Below, piece after piece: positions 1-14,000 of a DNA stretch of 64,000 nucleotides. The stretch is taken from assembly GCF_032362555.1 (NCBI RefSeq), contig NC_083529.1, positions 2,170,001-2,234,000 on the forward strand, in the 5' to 3' direction. Below the pieces are notes generated by a model that was given only the letters and a program-made list of their open reading frames with translations, was not told the DNA's origin and did no database searches. The position numbers and the translations under genes are program-made. This DNA is from Amyelois transitella (Eukaryota; Arthropoda; Insecta; Lepidoptera; Pyralidae). The stretch's first letter is position 1, and each line of letters opens with the position of its first letter.

Positions 1-902
1 TACAAGAACGGGCAAGCTTTTTTCTAATTCAAATTATTCTTTAAATGCTTCCTACTCATTAACATAGAAATTTCATTTCTATGTTAATGAGTCATGAAGT
101 GGCCATTCAGGAAGACATTTCAGTGCCAACTGCAAAAGAGTATATTTAGGTGGTAATTTAGTTTTTAAGTTTAATTGGTACTGACCATACAAAAATTTAT
201 AATATGTCTATGCTGTAGGTATGTTAATTTTCATTATAATTATTTAATGTTTAAACAATTGTTGTTGGAAGATAAACTCAAGTTCAAGGTAGTAACAGCC
301 AGTTCGGTCAGATAGACATAACATTCAAGATTACACAAAAGAAAATAAATCTATTGTTTATTTGACACATAGTTTGTTCCTACATTAGATTGATTACTGT
401 AATAATTATTAAGTTAGCAAAATTTGTGATTAATTTTAGGTACATAAGTTAGTAGCTCAACATTACTTTATTATTTACTATTTCAAACAATGTTTATTTC
501 AGCGAGCACAATCCCTCTCATTTTAAAGTGGTTCTTGTTGCACCCTCTATTTTTAAACATTGGGTTCATTAGGTGAATTTAAGAAATTAATGTCATTTCT
601 AAAGTTAGTCACCTAGTTTACATTATGGGTTAAACAAAATTTTATAAATATATTACTGATGAAGCAGACAGCCACAGAAATACCTCACTTCTTTTTCAAC
701 AGTTAAGGAAAGCCATACAGATGTTATTATTTAAGATTTCAAATATAATGACAGGTTGCTAGTCCATCAGATGATTACCGTTTATATTTACCATGACTGT
801 TGATGAATGTTGTATGAATAGAGAGGCAGATGGCACACACTTTTTCCACTACCAGATGAGTAAAGGATTGTGGGCCACTGAAGCAAAAAAAAAAAAACTT
901 AC
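1..902. other. Aprt intron, no exon seen
   Basis: AT-rich sequence downstream of the Aprt exon 2 donor. The only structure seen is the perfect hairpin at 54-92. The open frame from 793 to 1095 on the plus strand is antisense to Aprt exon 2. Confidence 0.5.
54..92. repeat. Perfect 18-bp hairpin with 3-nt loop
   Basis: Arms ACTCATTAACATAGAAAT (54-71) and its exact reverse complement (75-92) are separated by TTC. It lies in the presumed Aprt intron. No flanking duplication was seen. Confidence 0.85.
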
Positions 903-1423
903 CGTTCCATATTCCAAATCATATTTGCATGAAACAACTTCCCCAGGCAGTTTTCCTTTCTTCCTCACAGGCAAGCAACCAACACCAAGATCCATGGCTA
1001 GAGAAAATGAGAAGAGGAAACCTCTGCTCTCCAGACCAACTATAGCTTCGGTTTGGGGGAACTTCGCTCGGATTACTTGTAATAATAGACCCTGAAGAAG
1101 TTTGCATGTGGAGCCATCAGAAATGGCGGAGAAGATGTCCCTGAAATAAGAAAATACTTACATGTAATTTTATTTTAAATTAAAAATGTACGAAAATATA
1201 TAGTAAAACCTAAGGACCGAATGAAACGTATTTGATGTGATTTAAATTATGATGTGGCAGACATGGTGGCGATGTAGTGTTAAGTCTTAATTCAATTTTA
1301 TTTTAAATTAAAGAAAGCGTTTTTTTACCAAAACAATATTCCTTTTTTCGGGAAATCTGGGTAGCTCTTCAATTTACGTTTAAATTCGGCTACTTTCTGG
1401 TTATAATCGGCATCTCCTTCCAT
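903..1423 (-). CDS. Aprt: Adenine phosphoribosyltransferase, first two coding exons (3' part off window)
   Basis: Purine-salvage enzyme that makes AMP from adenine and PRPP in the cytosol. Exon 1 runs 1423-1329: it starts with ATG, encodes [18 protein letters not shown] and continues to GILF, and ends at a gtaaaa donor in phase 2. Exon 2 runs 1140-903, from an acceptor tttcag to a gtaagt donor in phase 0. The join gives [13 protein letters not shown], then [20 protein letters not shown] and CKYDLEYGT, which are the conserved N-terminal half of APRT. The family's next segment, with the PRPP-binding VDDLLATGGT motif, should be in a further exon. I found no such exon in 1-902, so it lies left of the window. 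About 111 of roughly 180 residues are present, with no frame damage. The neighbour on the right is divergent CSPP1. Identity is from recognised family motifs; the splice junctions are inference but phase-consistent. Confidence 0.9.
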
Positions 1424-2031
1424 TTTCAATCAAGACAAACTTATGTATTTATTAGATAGATAAATTAATTTCAATATTTACTAGGGTCTGCAATTCACAT
1501 TGTCCCAAAAATTATACCAGAAAATCAATCCTACATAAAAAAAAACACCGTTTTCCCACCGCACAAAAAGAAAACATGTGTTTTTCTCGTAGCCGTATCT
1601 GTCACTGTCAGTCAGTTCAGTATTAGTCAGAAAATGAGTGACAACCTTTGAATCCTTTGATACCTCGACATTGTCAAAACCATCGTTTTGTTGATGGAGC
1701 CATAAACGTTAACATCAACAACCTTTGTTATTAGTTAAAAATGATGTCGTTACGTCACAGTCAATGTCACAAAGTGATGAATCTGTCAAGTCAACCAACA
1801 AAGTAAAAAAAAACAAACAAAACGAACAAAACAAAATTTAAAAAATGCAACGGTACGAATCATAATTTAGTTGATTATTTATTTTATGCACTTTTTGTAT
1901 ACTAGTCAAATTTAACCAGTATCACTGTGCTAATTTTAAGCAGTTAATTTGCGCTCTATTTTTGCTATTGTTTAAGAACTGGTAAAATTTTCCCGCGTTA
2001 TTATCGAAAGTAAACTTTCGCGCATATTACA
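1424..2031. promoter_or_regulatory. Divergent Aprt / CSPP1 promoter interval
   Basis: About 608 bp separate the two divergent start codons, so both 5' UTRs and both promoters must fit here unless there are non-coding first exons elsewhere. No TATA box is placed convincingly. An E2F-like TTTTCCCGCG lies at 1988-1997, and a short palindrome CGAAAGT/ACTTTCG at 2005-2020, just upstream of the CSPP1 ATG. That a single bidirectional promoter serves both genes is inference. Confidence 0.45.
1988..1997 (+). promoter_or_regulatory. E2F-like site upstream of CSPP1
   Basis: TTTTCCCGCG matches the E2F consensus TTTSSCGC exactly and lies 35 bp before the CSPP1 start codon. A single short motif match is weak evidence on its own. 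Cell-cycle control would fit a spindle-pole protein. Confidence 0.35.
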
Positions 2032-5000
2032 ATGCTGTCGTCGTCTGATATAGAAAGGCTAATTACGGTGAAAAGGTGTGAGATAATACGAGAAAAGTCG
2101 GCTCTCGGTTTGGCTCGTTCCACCGCAGTACAAGTAAGTATTCAAAAACTTGTAACCTGTTGATTTCACCACGAAGATTGGTAAGTTCTTACTTATCGAT
2201 TTTTCGTCACCGCACGCAGTTCCGCTGTAAGTTTTTGATTGAAGTCCGTTGAAGTGTGTTTATATCGATTCAACTACATGTTACCTACCGTAATTGTCCT
2301 GGGATAATGTATTTAGGAAGTAAATAATATAGTGGTAGTGCAAGCAGTAATGTGCCGTGACAAATTACTTTACAGGCAGGCGGGGTTATTATGCGGCATT
2401 TGTATGTAAATAAGTGAGTGTAGTGCTAAGAACTGTGTGATGAAAGTTTTAATACTTCTAGGTTTCAAGTAAGTTACTTTCTTTTTAGGCACCTTCATAT
2501 TATAAAGTCACCCCATTTTCTTTATCTATATGTATGTCGGAAATATTTTCTGGGGAAGGTTTATATATCTATAAATGAATAAATGATACCCGTTTGAAGC
2601 TGAGACGGGTTGCTAGTTGGTTGTAAAATATAGCAACTTTATAATAATTCTTATGTAATTTAAATGGTGTTTTACCAAAAATAACTGTCAGTTCTTTTGT
2701 GTACTAAGGTCAGAGTGTCAGAAAAGGTGCAGACATTTTTGAGAAATTTATTTAAAAAGATAAGAACTAAAAAATATAGCTGAGATTCTATTTGTCTGAT
2801 GTAGCAAAGGTGATTGTAATCTCCAGAAAATAGACTGATTAAATATTTTAGTTTTTGTATTTGTATATTTCTTGAACATCAAGACAACACTTATGAAGGT
2901 GTCAAATAAGATATGAAAATAGCAAATCATTTTTTATATAGGTATAATGTTGTGGGCAAAAGCTATTCTATTAATAAATTTGATTAAAGTTAGATAACTT
3001 GGCAACCCAAGCACTAAACTTTAATGCCTAATCAATATGTCTTGGCATTTAGTGAACCCATTCCATGGAAAGACTTATTCTGTTACATAAAGTTCTATCT
3101 ATCTTAGGGAAGATATATTTTCAAAGTTGATTAAAACTGCAATTTTTTATTCTGACTGATATTGCAGATTTTTGTTATAAATAAAATCATGCCTGTTTCC
3201 CAGAGGGGTAGGCAGATACTACATATTTACCACTTCCTGCTTTCTTTGTAGAATTATTAATAAAAAATAACTGAACATGGCCTATCAGTCTTTTCAAGAC
3301 TGTTGGCTGTCTACCCCACAGGGGATGTGGATGTGATTATATGTATGTATGTATTATTAATAAATCATCAATATTTAAATAAAAATGTGCCTCCTTGTGC
3401 TTACTACTTAAGTAAGTTTTATTTCATATAACAAAGAAAAAATGGGGTCATTATCATAGGTACTTGAGTTATTCTCAAAATTTAGTTGGTGTTTATAAAC
3501 CCATCACCAACAAACCCAATTACGTGAATTATAGTTGTGCAGTATCCTAAGTCTGTATGTAATCATATATCAGTGTGACATAAGCCAAGCATTAACCCAA
3601 TAGCAAGGTTGTAATTGTCTAAAAATGATCAAAGGGTATTCGTATAATTTGATTAACTATTCACAAGTGTTCCTACGTCAGAATAGGTAAAAGGTTCATT
3701 AATATGTAGTTCATTAATACAAGACTGTAGGAAATTACAGTACTTAATAAAAAATAGCCATTTTAAGCTTTACAACTTTGAACCTTACACCTTTTGGACT
3801 AGATTTAAAATGAGTTAATTTTTTATTTAATGACTATGATGACCATCTAAGCGTATTGGTCATCTACCCTTACCTTGTAAAAGGCAGTCTTTTTATTTCG
3901 TTTAAAAATGTTGAGCCTACAATGCCTAAAGTGTTGTAAAAAAATTGTAAACGTCCATTAACAATAGAATAATTGTTATAAGTAAATCAGCAAAATATGT
4001 GGCCTTTCAGTCTTCCCAAGGCGGCGGGTACTGTCTATCCCATGAGAGATAAAGACGTGATTATGTGTATGTATGTAAGATTATTTGGTGTTATTATGAA
4101 TTAATACAGTTTTTGATACCATGATGTGAGACTGAGTGAGACATAGTTTAAGTAATATTGAGTTGCGTTCTCACTTTTCCAGAGGTTAAGAGGAGTTTTG
4201 AAAATGAATAGATTGAATTCAGTTTAAACAGTTCTTCAACAGTCATTTATATAAAAAATTGGTCGTCAGAATTGGCTAGTGCCGTGTGGTTCCCGGCACC
4301 AATAAAAAAAAGAACAGGACGATTCCATCACATTCCCATGGATATCGTAAAAGGCGACTAAGGGATAGGCTTATAAACTTGGAATTTTGCTTTTAGGCGA
4401 TAGGCTAGCAACCTGTCACTATTTGAATCTCAATTCTATCATCAAGCCAAAAAGCTGAACATGGCCTATCAGTCTTTTCAAGACTGTCGGCTTTGTATAC
4501 CCTACAAGGGATATAGACGTGACTTTATGTATGTATGTATGTAGAATTGGCTACTACTTTCCTTTAAATTAAGCGTTCAAATATAGTTCGTAAGCCAAAC
4601 GACCATCCATGGAGTCCGGATTCAGAATGTTTTTCAACATCAACTATACATAAATTCTGTAACTTATTACACAGAACACACAAAAATTGTTTCAGATAAA
4701 AGATGCAGACGATAACAACGTGCCAAACTTGAGAAGGGTTCAATTCGACAAATTGGCCAGCAATGGCGAGACGGAAGATAAGGAAGAAAGAGAAGACAAT
4801 ACTCGTGAAGAAGACAGGCATAACAGAGAAATAGACGAAAGAATTCCACCGGATTTGGAAAGGTATATCAGGGTAAGTGAATACTTCTGACAATTTTGTA
4901 TAGAGCATCCGTTGTCCAATAGGTAATGTGCCCGGTTAAAAGCGTGGTGCGCATAAAGGCACAGGTTTAAGTCCCATCTTCTTTCTATTTACTAGTGCAC

Positions 5001-8000
5001 ATTAGTTTGAATACCAACCGATGATCTTACGCTGAGGGAAAACATGGTTATTAAATCTGCGCATTCGGAAGGGAGTCGCGTCGTGTTTACACCTGACTCA
5101 CCCAATCCAGAATTTATCAAGGGCGTACCCCGGGTCTCTTTCCGAAGTGGTGAGGTGAAGGTGTACTTATCTGGTCTTAGTCTTTTTAGTTGGTAATTGA
5201 GTGGTAATGTTACTCTATTTAGTTCAGACTTTTTAGATTTTACCTGTTTCTCTTGCGTTTTTTTTTCGTTTGTCTTATTAATCTGATCCATCTGGTTTGG
5301 TTCCTAGCAAAACCCCAGGACAATATCTAGTATAGATATAAATTTCTTGCCAGATTTGTTACTAACTGCATCCTACAAGCGTAGGAGCATCATTGTAGTT
5401 AGTTGATTTGGCATTGCGTTGAAGTCACGCTCCATCAGTGAGACTGCGGTGTAAACCAACGTGAATATTCTAATAATAATTAAATAATAATTAAATAATT
5501 AAATATTCTAATAATAATTAAATATGTCATTTAATTATTATTAGAATATTCACCTACTAGGGATTTTGTTTCGGATACATTTTGAGCGGGATTGTGAGCC
5601 TGTAGTTAATACGTCACTATGTATGCATTCTGGTTGAAGTCGTTATTCTTCCTTGCATCAGCGCAGTCGGTTAAAGCACTTTTGTTTCTAGGAAATTGCA
5701 TGTACCTACCTAATGAAAATGTAGGGCTATCACCATGTAATTTGTCATTGCTTATTGGCAATGTTCCAATAAGACCTTTGCAGTTGTGTTTTATTGTCAA
5801 CAAAAACTAAACCTTTCGACTCAGTGATAAAGTATATTTTAATTCAAGCCACTAAGCCTTAATATATGAGAATAATGAATTTCCAGACACTCCTTACGGG
5901 AAGCCTACAAAACAAAAATTACATGCAAAATGGTTGCGGTAAATATGCGCATATCCGAACGGCACGCATTGTTTTGTAACTGCTATTGCTCACGCAGCTA
6001 TTTAATATTTGTATTAATTAAAATCGCGGTCAAAAGCTATATTCTTCTACTGGATATTTCAAAGGATATGGTGTCACTTCTAACAATGCACAGTCGGAAC
6101 TGTGGACTCGCCCCGTTAATACATACATACATACATACATATAATCATGTCTATATCCCTTGCGGGGTAGACAGAGCAAACAGTCTTGTAAAGACTGATA
6201 GGCCACGTTCAGCTATTTGGCTTTAAGATAGAATTGAGATTCAAATAGTGACAGGTTTCTAGCCCATCGCCTAAAAGAGGAATCCCAAGTTTATAAGCCT
6301 ATCCCTTAGTCGCCTTTTACGACATCCGTGGGAAAGAGATGGATTGGTCCTATTCTTTTTTGTAATGGTGCCGGGAACCACACGGCACTGTAAAGTTACA
6401 TCCGAACTTTGATGAGGCATTGAAAAATTGATTTTTCGCTCTTTATCATTATAAACGTGAAACGGGACTGCGTTTATTATACGCGCGATAAAAATGGCGT
6501 CGCGCGTGCCATGCTATGGAGGCATGACGGATGACATATGTCATGTGAAATCATATTAATGTCTGATTTCTAAACGTTGGTCTTACGGTGGGCGGAATCT
6601 TCACATTCACGATCACGATCCAATATGAGTTGGTTCCTATGCATAGGTTGCGGAGGCCCACCAGAGACGTTTCGTGTAAAAACCTGTCTTACACAATTTA
6701 GCATCGTTGTTATAGAAGACGCACCCTAGGCTCTTCTCTGAAGAGGTGAAGGCGCAGCAGGTACTAGTAACTATGGCCAGGAGGATGATGATGGTTCTCC
6801 ATCGAAATCATGTCAAACGGAAGAGTAAGAGAGAGAAAAGATTAGAAATATGTCATATCAAAGATTGTGTATAGCCGCTTCTGGATATCCGTCAACCAAG
6901 TACCTACTCTTGGAACGAGGTCTGGACTCTTGCGAATCAGAAGCTCTTCTCCAGGTATGACACAAAGGGGGCAAACGCCGGAATAAATGAGAATGAATAA
7001 AGCAATAGGCAACATTCAAGAACCAACCGTTGTGTGAAAGTCTATTACTAATAGCTACCGGAAATTTTCAATCAATAAAAATCCACTAAAGATAAGATAT
7101 GAAGGAAAGATAAAAATGTCTAATTTACTGCCTTCACTAAACGAAAAAGGTTGGCCAAATATAACAAAGCATGTATACTTAGCAACAAAAGTGTCAATTT
7201 TGTTACAAGTCTGTCTGGATTTTTGAAGGCGTTCAGGTAGCCACGTTGAAAGCTTCTATTTCTTCTTGACCGTGTTCTTCATTAGGACTGAAGGTCGAGT
7301 CCCTCCTGAAACTCTTTGACGGTTTTTGAGGCTATTCGCTTATAAGCTGTTCTGTCTTCGGCTTAGTCGTAACTATATTACTTATTTCTGCGGGAATTTC
7401 GGGAATTGTCGCTTAATGCACCACTTAATATACTTAATGAACTTACATGTCAAATATCAAGTTTCTAAACCCAGTATTTGAGCTGTACGTTGTCTGTCTC
7501 CGTCAGTTAGTCAATGAAATGCAGAAGAAGTTATGAATCTTATTCTATTGAATCATTTATATAAGAGTAACTTTCCTAAATAGCTGTTATTGTTCAAAAT
7601 GCTCACTGTCAGTTTTCAAAAGTCCATTATTTATGTAATACATAACGTTGTTTGGGTTTGTAATGCGATTATATGCATTGTTTCGCACAAAAAGTGACGA
7701 AGCGTTGCGATGCTTTGTTCGTGCTGTGAATTTAGTGGAAGTACAGTTGGTGACAAAAGTTATTAGTTTAGTGGTATTTTCATCGGTCGTGTTACGTTTG
7801 CTTTGAAAAAAAAATCAAAATTTCATAGATCTGCTTCAATTATCATTATCCTACTGGCAATAGTCCTGTTTGCGTCCTCAGCTCTCGAGCCCGGGGTCCG
7901 CCTGTGACCATGATACTATATCTACTTTAAGACTTCAATTACCATTTTGTAGTAATTGTGTTCGTTCATTTTTATCTTTCTCACTTTGCGTGTTCCCAAT

Positions 8001-11000
8001 TGCACCCTTCGCCACTATGCTTCGGACTTCTATTTAAAGACCATTGGCATGCATATTATCTTTTGCAACGTCAAGCCTTTTATTATACTGTTATACAAAA
8101 TTGACATCTATATCATCCTTTTACAACTGAAAATAATATAAAAGGTAACTATCCAAAGTTGAGGGTTTAATCTAGAAATAAATTAGGCCATCTATATCGC
8201 TAAGTAAGGTCGCATTGTAATTGAAAAATGAATCAATAATTTCACATAAGTACAAACCAAAAGTAGTTTTCCAGCGACGAAAATAATGGAAATGGTTAAA
8301 TTAATATTTCTACTTAATTAGCGTTTTCAATTACACACAACCTCAATATCAACGTCCCTTACGACCTCAATAGCGTGACAGGGGGTAACATTGTTTCGCG
8401 AGAAATAATTTTAACGATCCAATAATAGCCTAATAAGAACGCGATGTACTTACGCGTATATGTATGTGTGTTCAAACTTTGCTACTAATTTATTCCTCTT
8501 GAACTCATGAGTTCGTCATAATCGCTAGAGAAATAATGTTTAACAAAGTGATCAAGTAAGGCAATTTTTTTTAAATGACACGTCATATAAATTTCTATTC
8601 CCGCGGGAATTTCGTGCTGTTTTAGTGTACCTCTAAACCACACAAGGAACCTGCGTACCAAATTTCAAATCTCTAAATCTAGACCCCAGTTTGGACTATG
8701 CTTTGACTTGTTATGTCAGTAAGTGTCCTCTTTTATTTATTTCGATAGATAATTATTACTACTATCCTTACACTTTTAGCAATCCATAGGAGAGATTTCG
8801 TGAATAAGTGACGTAAGTGTTTAATTAATTAAAACAAGGCGTTATTGATTTTCTTGTTATATATATTTTAACATACATACATACATACATATCATCACGT
8901 CTATATCCCTTACGGGGTAGACAGAGCCAACAGTCTTGAAAAGACTGAAAGGCCACGTTCAGCTATTTGGCTTAATGATAGAATTGAGATTCAATTAGTG
9001 ACAGGTTGCTAGCCTGTCGCCTAAAAAAGAATCCTAAGTTTGTAAGCCTATCCCTTAGTCGCCTTTTACGACATCCATGGGAAAGAGATGGAGTGGTCCT
9101 ATTCTTTTTTGTATTGGTGCCGGGAACCACACGGCACATATATTTTAAAGTGATAAAATAATGTGAAAGACAATGAGCTGTTACTGTAAAATGTTCGTTA
9201 ATATTTCTAGAGCAAGTTGTCTAATTAATTTAAACGTTCCATTATAAGCTTAGTTCATTTCGTGACGTGACGTATGAATTCCCCGAGGAATCTGCCTAAT
9301 TGCAAAAACATTAACACATCTGGCGCTGCCTGTACCAGGCTCCCATACCAGCGTAGGAGTATGCGCGAATTTGAATCGTCCTTCAACCAACACCAGATAT
9401 TATGTGATCGTCGCGACAGTCGCATGTTTTTCATTAAAATATTGCTGACTGTTACCTTCAGGTTACGATAGAGAGTGATAAAAGATGTGAATTTGTGGTT
9501 TACTCGTCTGAGTAAGTGTTTCAACTTTTGCTGTATAAGTATGTATTTAGCTTTTTAAGATGTTTTCGTTCTTATAGAGTTTATGTTTTAGATGTAATTC
9601 ATTGTTGTTAGTCTTGGTTTGACTTAAAGGCAAATAAACAATATCAATGATGAGCGCTAAGCTGGTTTGCAAAGGCAAAACTTGGATTCTTTTAGGCGAT
9701 TGGCTAGCAACCTGTCGTTATTGCAGATAACCAATTCCATCTCAATGCCGTTAAACTAAATGCGGCCTTCATCACCAGTGGCTCTGTCTATTCCGTGAGG
9801 GATAGACGTTGGACGTTGTAGATGGAATGTTAGCGTGTGTGTGGTTTGTAAAGTACTTTTTTTTCTTCTGCAAATTAGGCAATGTTATGCAAATGACAAT
9901 GGCAATGCAAATGACAAACACCGATAAAAAAATAATTGATGCATTGATGCGAGTTAAAAAAACCTCGTGGGTTTTTTTGTATGATTTGTTCTCGAAATTC
10001 CCCGGGTCATTGAGCTTTTACAAGCTTTACCAAGAGCTTGACTTTGGAGTCGATGGTCGAATGGGTAAAGTGCCCAACTAAATAAGCATGATGCACAGGT
10101 ACTTCTTCTACCGCTGCGACCAATAACTCCTTTCTGAGTTATGCACATTAGTTTGAATGCATACATACATATAACCCGTGTGTTATATACAATAACACCC
10201 AACACAAAAAGTGGTTCCCGGCACCAATACGAGAAAGAATAGGACCACTCCATCTCTTTCCCATGGATGTCGTAAAAGGCTACTGAGGGATAGGCTTACA
10301 AACGTGGGATTTTTTTAGGCGATGGGCTAGCAACCTGTCACTATTTGAATCTCAATTCTATCATTAAGCCAAATAGCTGAACGTGGCCATTCAATCTTTT
10401 CAAGACTGTTGGCTCTGTCTACCCCGCAAGGGATATAGACGTGACCATATGTATGTATGAGTGTACATATAATCACGTCTATATCCCTGAATACTAACCG
10501 TTAACGGTGAAGGAAAACATCGTGAGTAAACCTGCGCAATGAACTGCGGCAACTCGACGTCTAGCCATGATCCAATATGGTGCAGGTTTCCCTGGCAAGG
10601 TTATGATGGTCAGATGGGAATCGTGACGCGAAAAACCTAACGAATCCAAGGTCATAGTCAAAGGTGCACGCTGGACTCCTCTCTAGGAGAGGTGAGGAAG
10701 AATTCTAAGAGTAACATAAAAGAAATATACATTGCTGTGTGGTTCCCGGCCTTGAGAACAGGAACGCTCCATATCTTTTCCATGGATTCGTAAAGGAATA
10801 CTAAGGGTAAGGCTAATTCACTTGGAATTTTTCTTGAAGGTGATGGGCTAGCAAACTGTCACTATTTGCATCTCAATTTCATCGTTAGGCCATACAACAG
10901 AAGGTGACATTTCAGCCTTTTCAAGGCTGTTGGTACTGTCTTTCCCGCAAGGCATGTACATTTTCACCTCACTTTACAAACAAGATCCTAACTGGGTTAG

Positions 11001-14000
11001 GATTCCCAAGTAAACAAGGTCACAAAAGTCAGACTGGAATGTAGTGTGAGTTTTGTTCTTTGTCGTTACCTATTCCTGGTTTGACTCATTTTTTTTAACT
11101 GTTTAATATTCCGACCTAAATGTTTTAATAGCGGCAATAATTTAAGCATGTTACCACACCTTTCAACAAAAAAAACTTCGCGATAGCACGCCAATTTCCG
11201 GTTACTGTATTATACTTCCATTATATACCCATTTGGGTAAATAATCGCTAATAGACTTGTATATAAATGTGCTGACTTAAGGTTATATTATACGTACAGG
11301 CCAGTGAGACGATGACGCATTTGATTTTTGTGAACACAGAGCAAAGGCCGCAGTAAACCCTAAGGGCGCAGTTTCTTTGCTTAAAAAATGTTTGAAGTTT
11401 TTTTAAGTTAGGCTTTTAGTTGTGATACTAGGTTAGGCCCCGGAAATCGACATCAATGAGAAAGCATACTTAAAGAGATTTATGAATGTGAATGAATGAA
11501 TGATCCAAAGGGTCTTTTGATCTTCATGTGAACACAATGTTCGAGAGGTTGTTACAAGTGAAAGAATTGAATATCTGTAATATTTTAAATGCAAAAGTTT
11601 GTAAGAGTGTGTGTATCACATCCACGCAAAAACTGAACGGATTTTGATGAAGTTGAGTAGGTATTCGGATTAATATAACCTGGAGTAATATACAGGGTAC
11701 ATTTTATTCCGTATTTCCCACGGGTGTGAAGCCCCGGGCATCTCGCCTTCTAAAATATAGTGTCATCTAATTGTAGGATGAGAATTAAATAGATATTGTT
11801 TCTCTTAAAGAATCTAGATTAAAGTCGTTACTGGATTTGGGGCAAAATAAACTTATTGGACTAAAAGAGTGCTATGGATTCTACATTTCCTTTGTTCCAT
11901 CAAATAAGATTTATGTGGGCGAGTCACGCGTCGCAAAATATTTTTATCCGCCATCGCAAACAAAGCCGGGTGCGGCCGGGAGCGGCCGGGAGTGGTGGGT
12001 GGGAAACATTACACAAATTAAATCTAAGTGACCTATAAAGAGGTAAAAGTAGGTGTTGTAGTTTTACGGAAAAATACTCACAAGTCTAAAGTTTCAGAAA
12101 GATGAACGCCCATAGAGTTAAAATGCCAAAATGTAGAATTTCCCAGACTGTTGCGAATTGTCACTATTTGAATCTCAATTCTATCATAACGCCAAATAGC
12201 TCAATGTGGCCTATCAGTCTTTTCAAGACTGTTGGCTCTGTCTACTCCGCAAGGGATATAGACGTGATTATATGTATGTATGTAAGTATGTTGTTTTTTA
12301 GATTCGTGTCAAAAAACACTTAGAATATTTCAAAATGCAGTCAATAAAGCTATGACGATTGAAGTGAAATATAAAAACAAATATCACAAAATGAAGTTGG
12401 CAACCGATAAACGTATATTAGGTACGGTTAGTGGTTGCCAGCAGTAACATTAGTTCTTCAGACAACTCCTTCCTCCGTCCTTCGACTCATCTTTCACCTT
12501 CTACTTTAATACCTTCGTGACTTACGATTTGTTTTACCGCGCCATTGTCCTGAAACAATACATCGCTTCCCTCTATTTTATAGCTTGCTTTCAGTTCGCG
12601 AAAACCTGCCGAGAAATTAACACGTTCGTTCAGGCGTTAAGAGAATATATTTATTTTACCTTAACCATGTCATACGTAATACTGTAAAGTTATTTTATAG
12701 TGAAAATTTTGACGTAACTGTAGTAAGAAAATCTACAGAAGAATCGATTCATTTGTTTAGGCGTTAAGACTCGTATATTATTATTATTTTATATACTTGA
12801 ACTGTGTCATGATTTAAGTGAAAATTTAGCCTTAATTATGTTTAACTTTTAATGCTTTTAAAAGTTTAAGTGTAGATATTTATCTGTAGGTATAAATGTA
12901 GTGTAAAAATGGAATTAACCGATTGTGTATTTGGTTGAAAAGTGGAACATGTTGTGGTTTGTGGAAATGAAACAAAATGGACAGCGCTCAACGACCAAAC
13001 GTAAGCTGCATGAGTTTGAATATTGTCACGTGTATGTATATCCGTTGCGGGGTAGACAGAGCCAACAGTCTTGAAAAGACTGAAAGGCCACGTCGGCTGC
13101 ATGGCTTTATGATGGAATTGAGATTCAAATAGTGACAGATTTATCTTATATCTGTATGTCCGACTGTGTATATGTTTCTTCTTCCTCCTGGCTTTAGTCC
13201 CGGTTGCATCCTCACCACTCTAAAAAGGAGGCCAGGGTATGCCTTTGACAATGGATCCTGGATTGGGTGCGTCAGGTTTTTACACGAAGCGACTTCCTTC
13301 GCAGGTTAACCTAACCCGTATTGGATCGATCATGGTTACACACCCAGTTGCCTGAATGTGCAGGTTTTCTCACGATGTTTATTATCACCGTAAGAGCATC
13401 AGTTAGAAATCAAACGAGTGTACCTTCATACATACATACATAAAATCACGCCTCTTTCCTGGGGGGGTAGGCAGAGACTACCTTTTTCCACTTGCCACGA
13501 TCTCTGCATACCTACTTCTTTCGCTTCATCCACATTCATAACTCTCTTCATGCAAGCTCGGCGGTTTCGGGTACCTTCATAACTTCGAAAAAGTACATGG
13601 CCGAAGTGGGATTTGAATCTGTTTCTTTCTGCGCGCATTTTAACCGGACGCCTTACCAATTCGACCATCGACGCTTCAAAATTTATGTGTGTAGGTATGT
13701 ATAGACATACTAAATACACATACAATACATAGGTATTTAATAGAGATAACTGAATGGTAGGCACTTTTGTATGTTTGTCTGGAAATCGCGTATAGCTCGG
13801 AATCATTTGCAAAGAATCAAACTCATGACCTTTCCTGGGTTGAAAAACATATTTCTTTTCATCGTGTTACAAGACAGTTGCGTGCCGAAATAACATAATA
13901 AATAAATGATCGTGAACCGAATTGGAACCTACCTTGAAGGACTATGTCATAACTTATGGAACCGCCGACATAAATTGACGAGAAAACAGAAGACAGGTTA

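Larger units (their letters stand above)
2134..4695. other. CSPP1 intron 1
   Basis: Starts gtaagt and ends tttcag. It is AT-rich, with one LINE 3' tail and three copies of SINE family A, listed separately. No further exon was seen. Confidence 0.6.

Noticed and set aside
6119..6145. Independent TACA microsatellites
   Set aside because: Nearly all TACA/TGTA tracts sit exactly at the 3' end of a SINE A or LINE copy, so they are element tails.
9255..9524. Overlapping open frames on both strands
   Set aside because: Neither shows a recognisable domain or splice context; likely chance or an old repeat.
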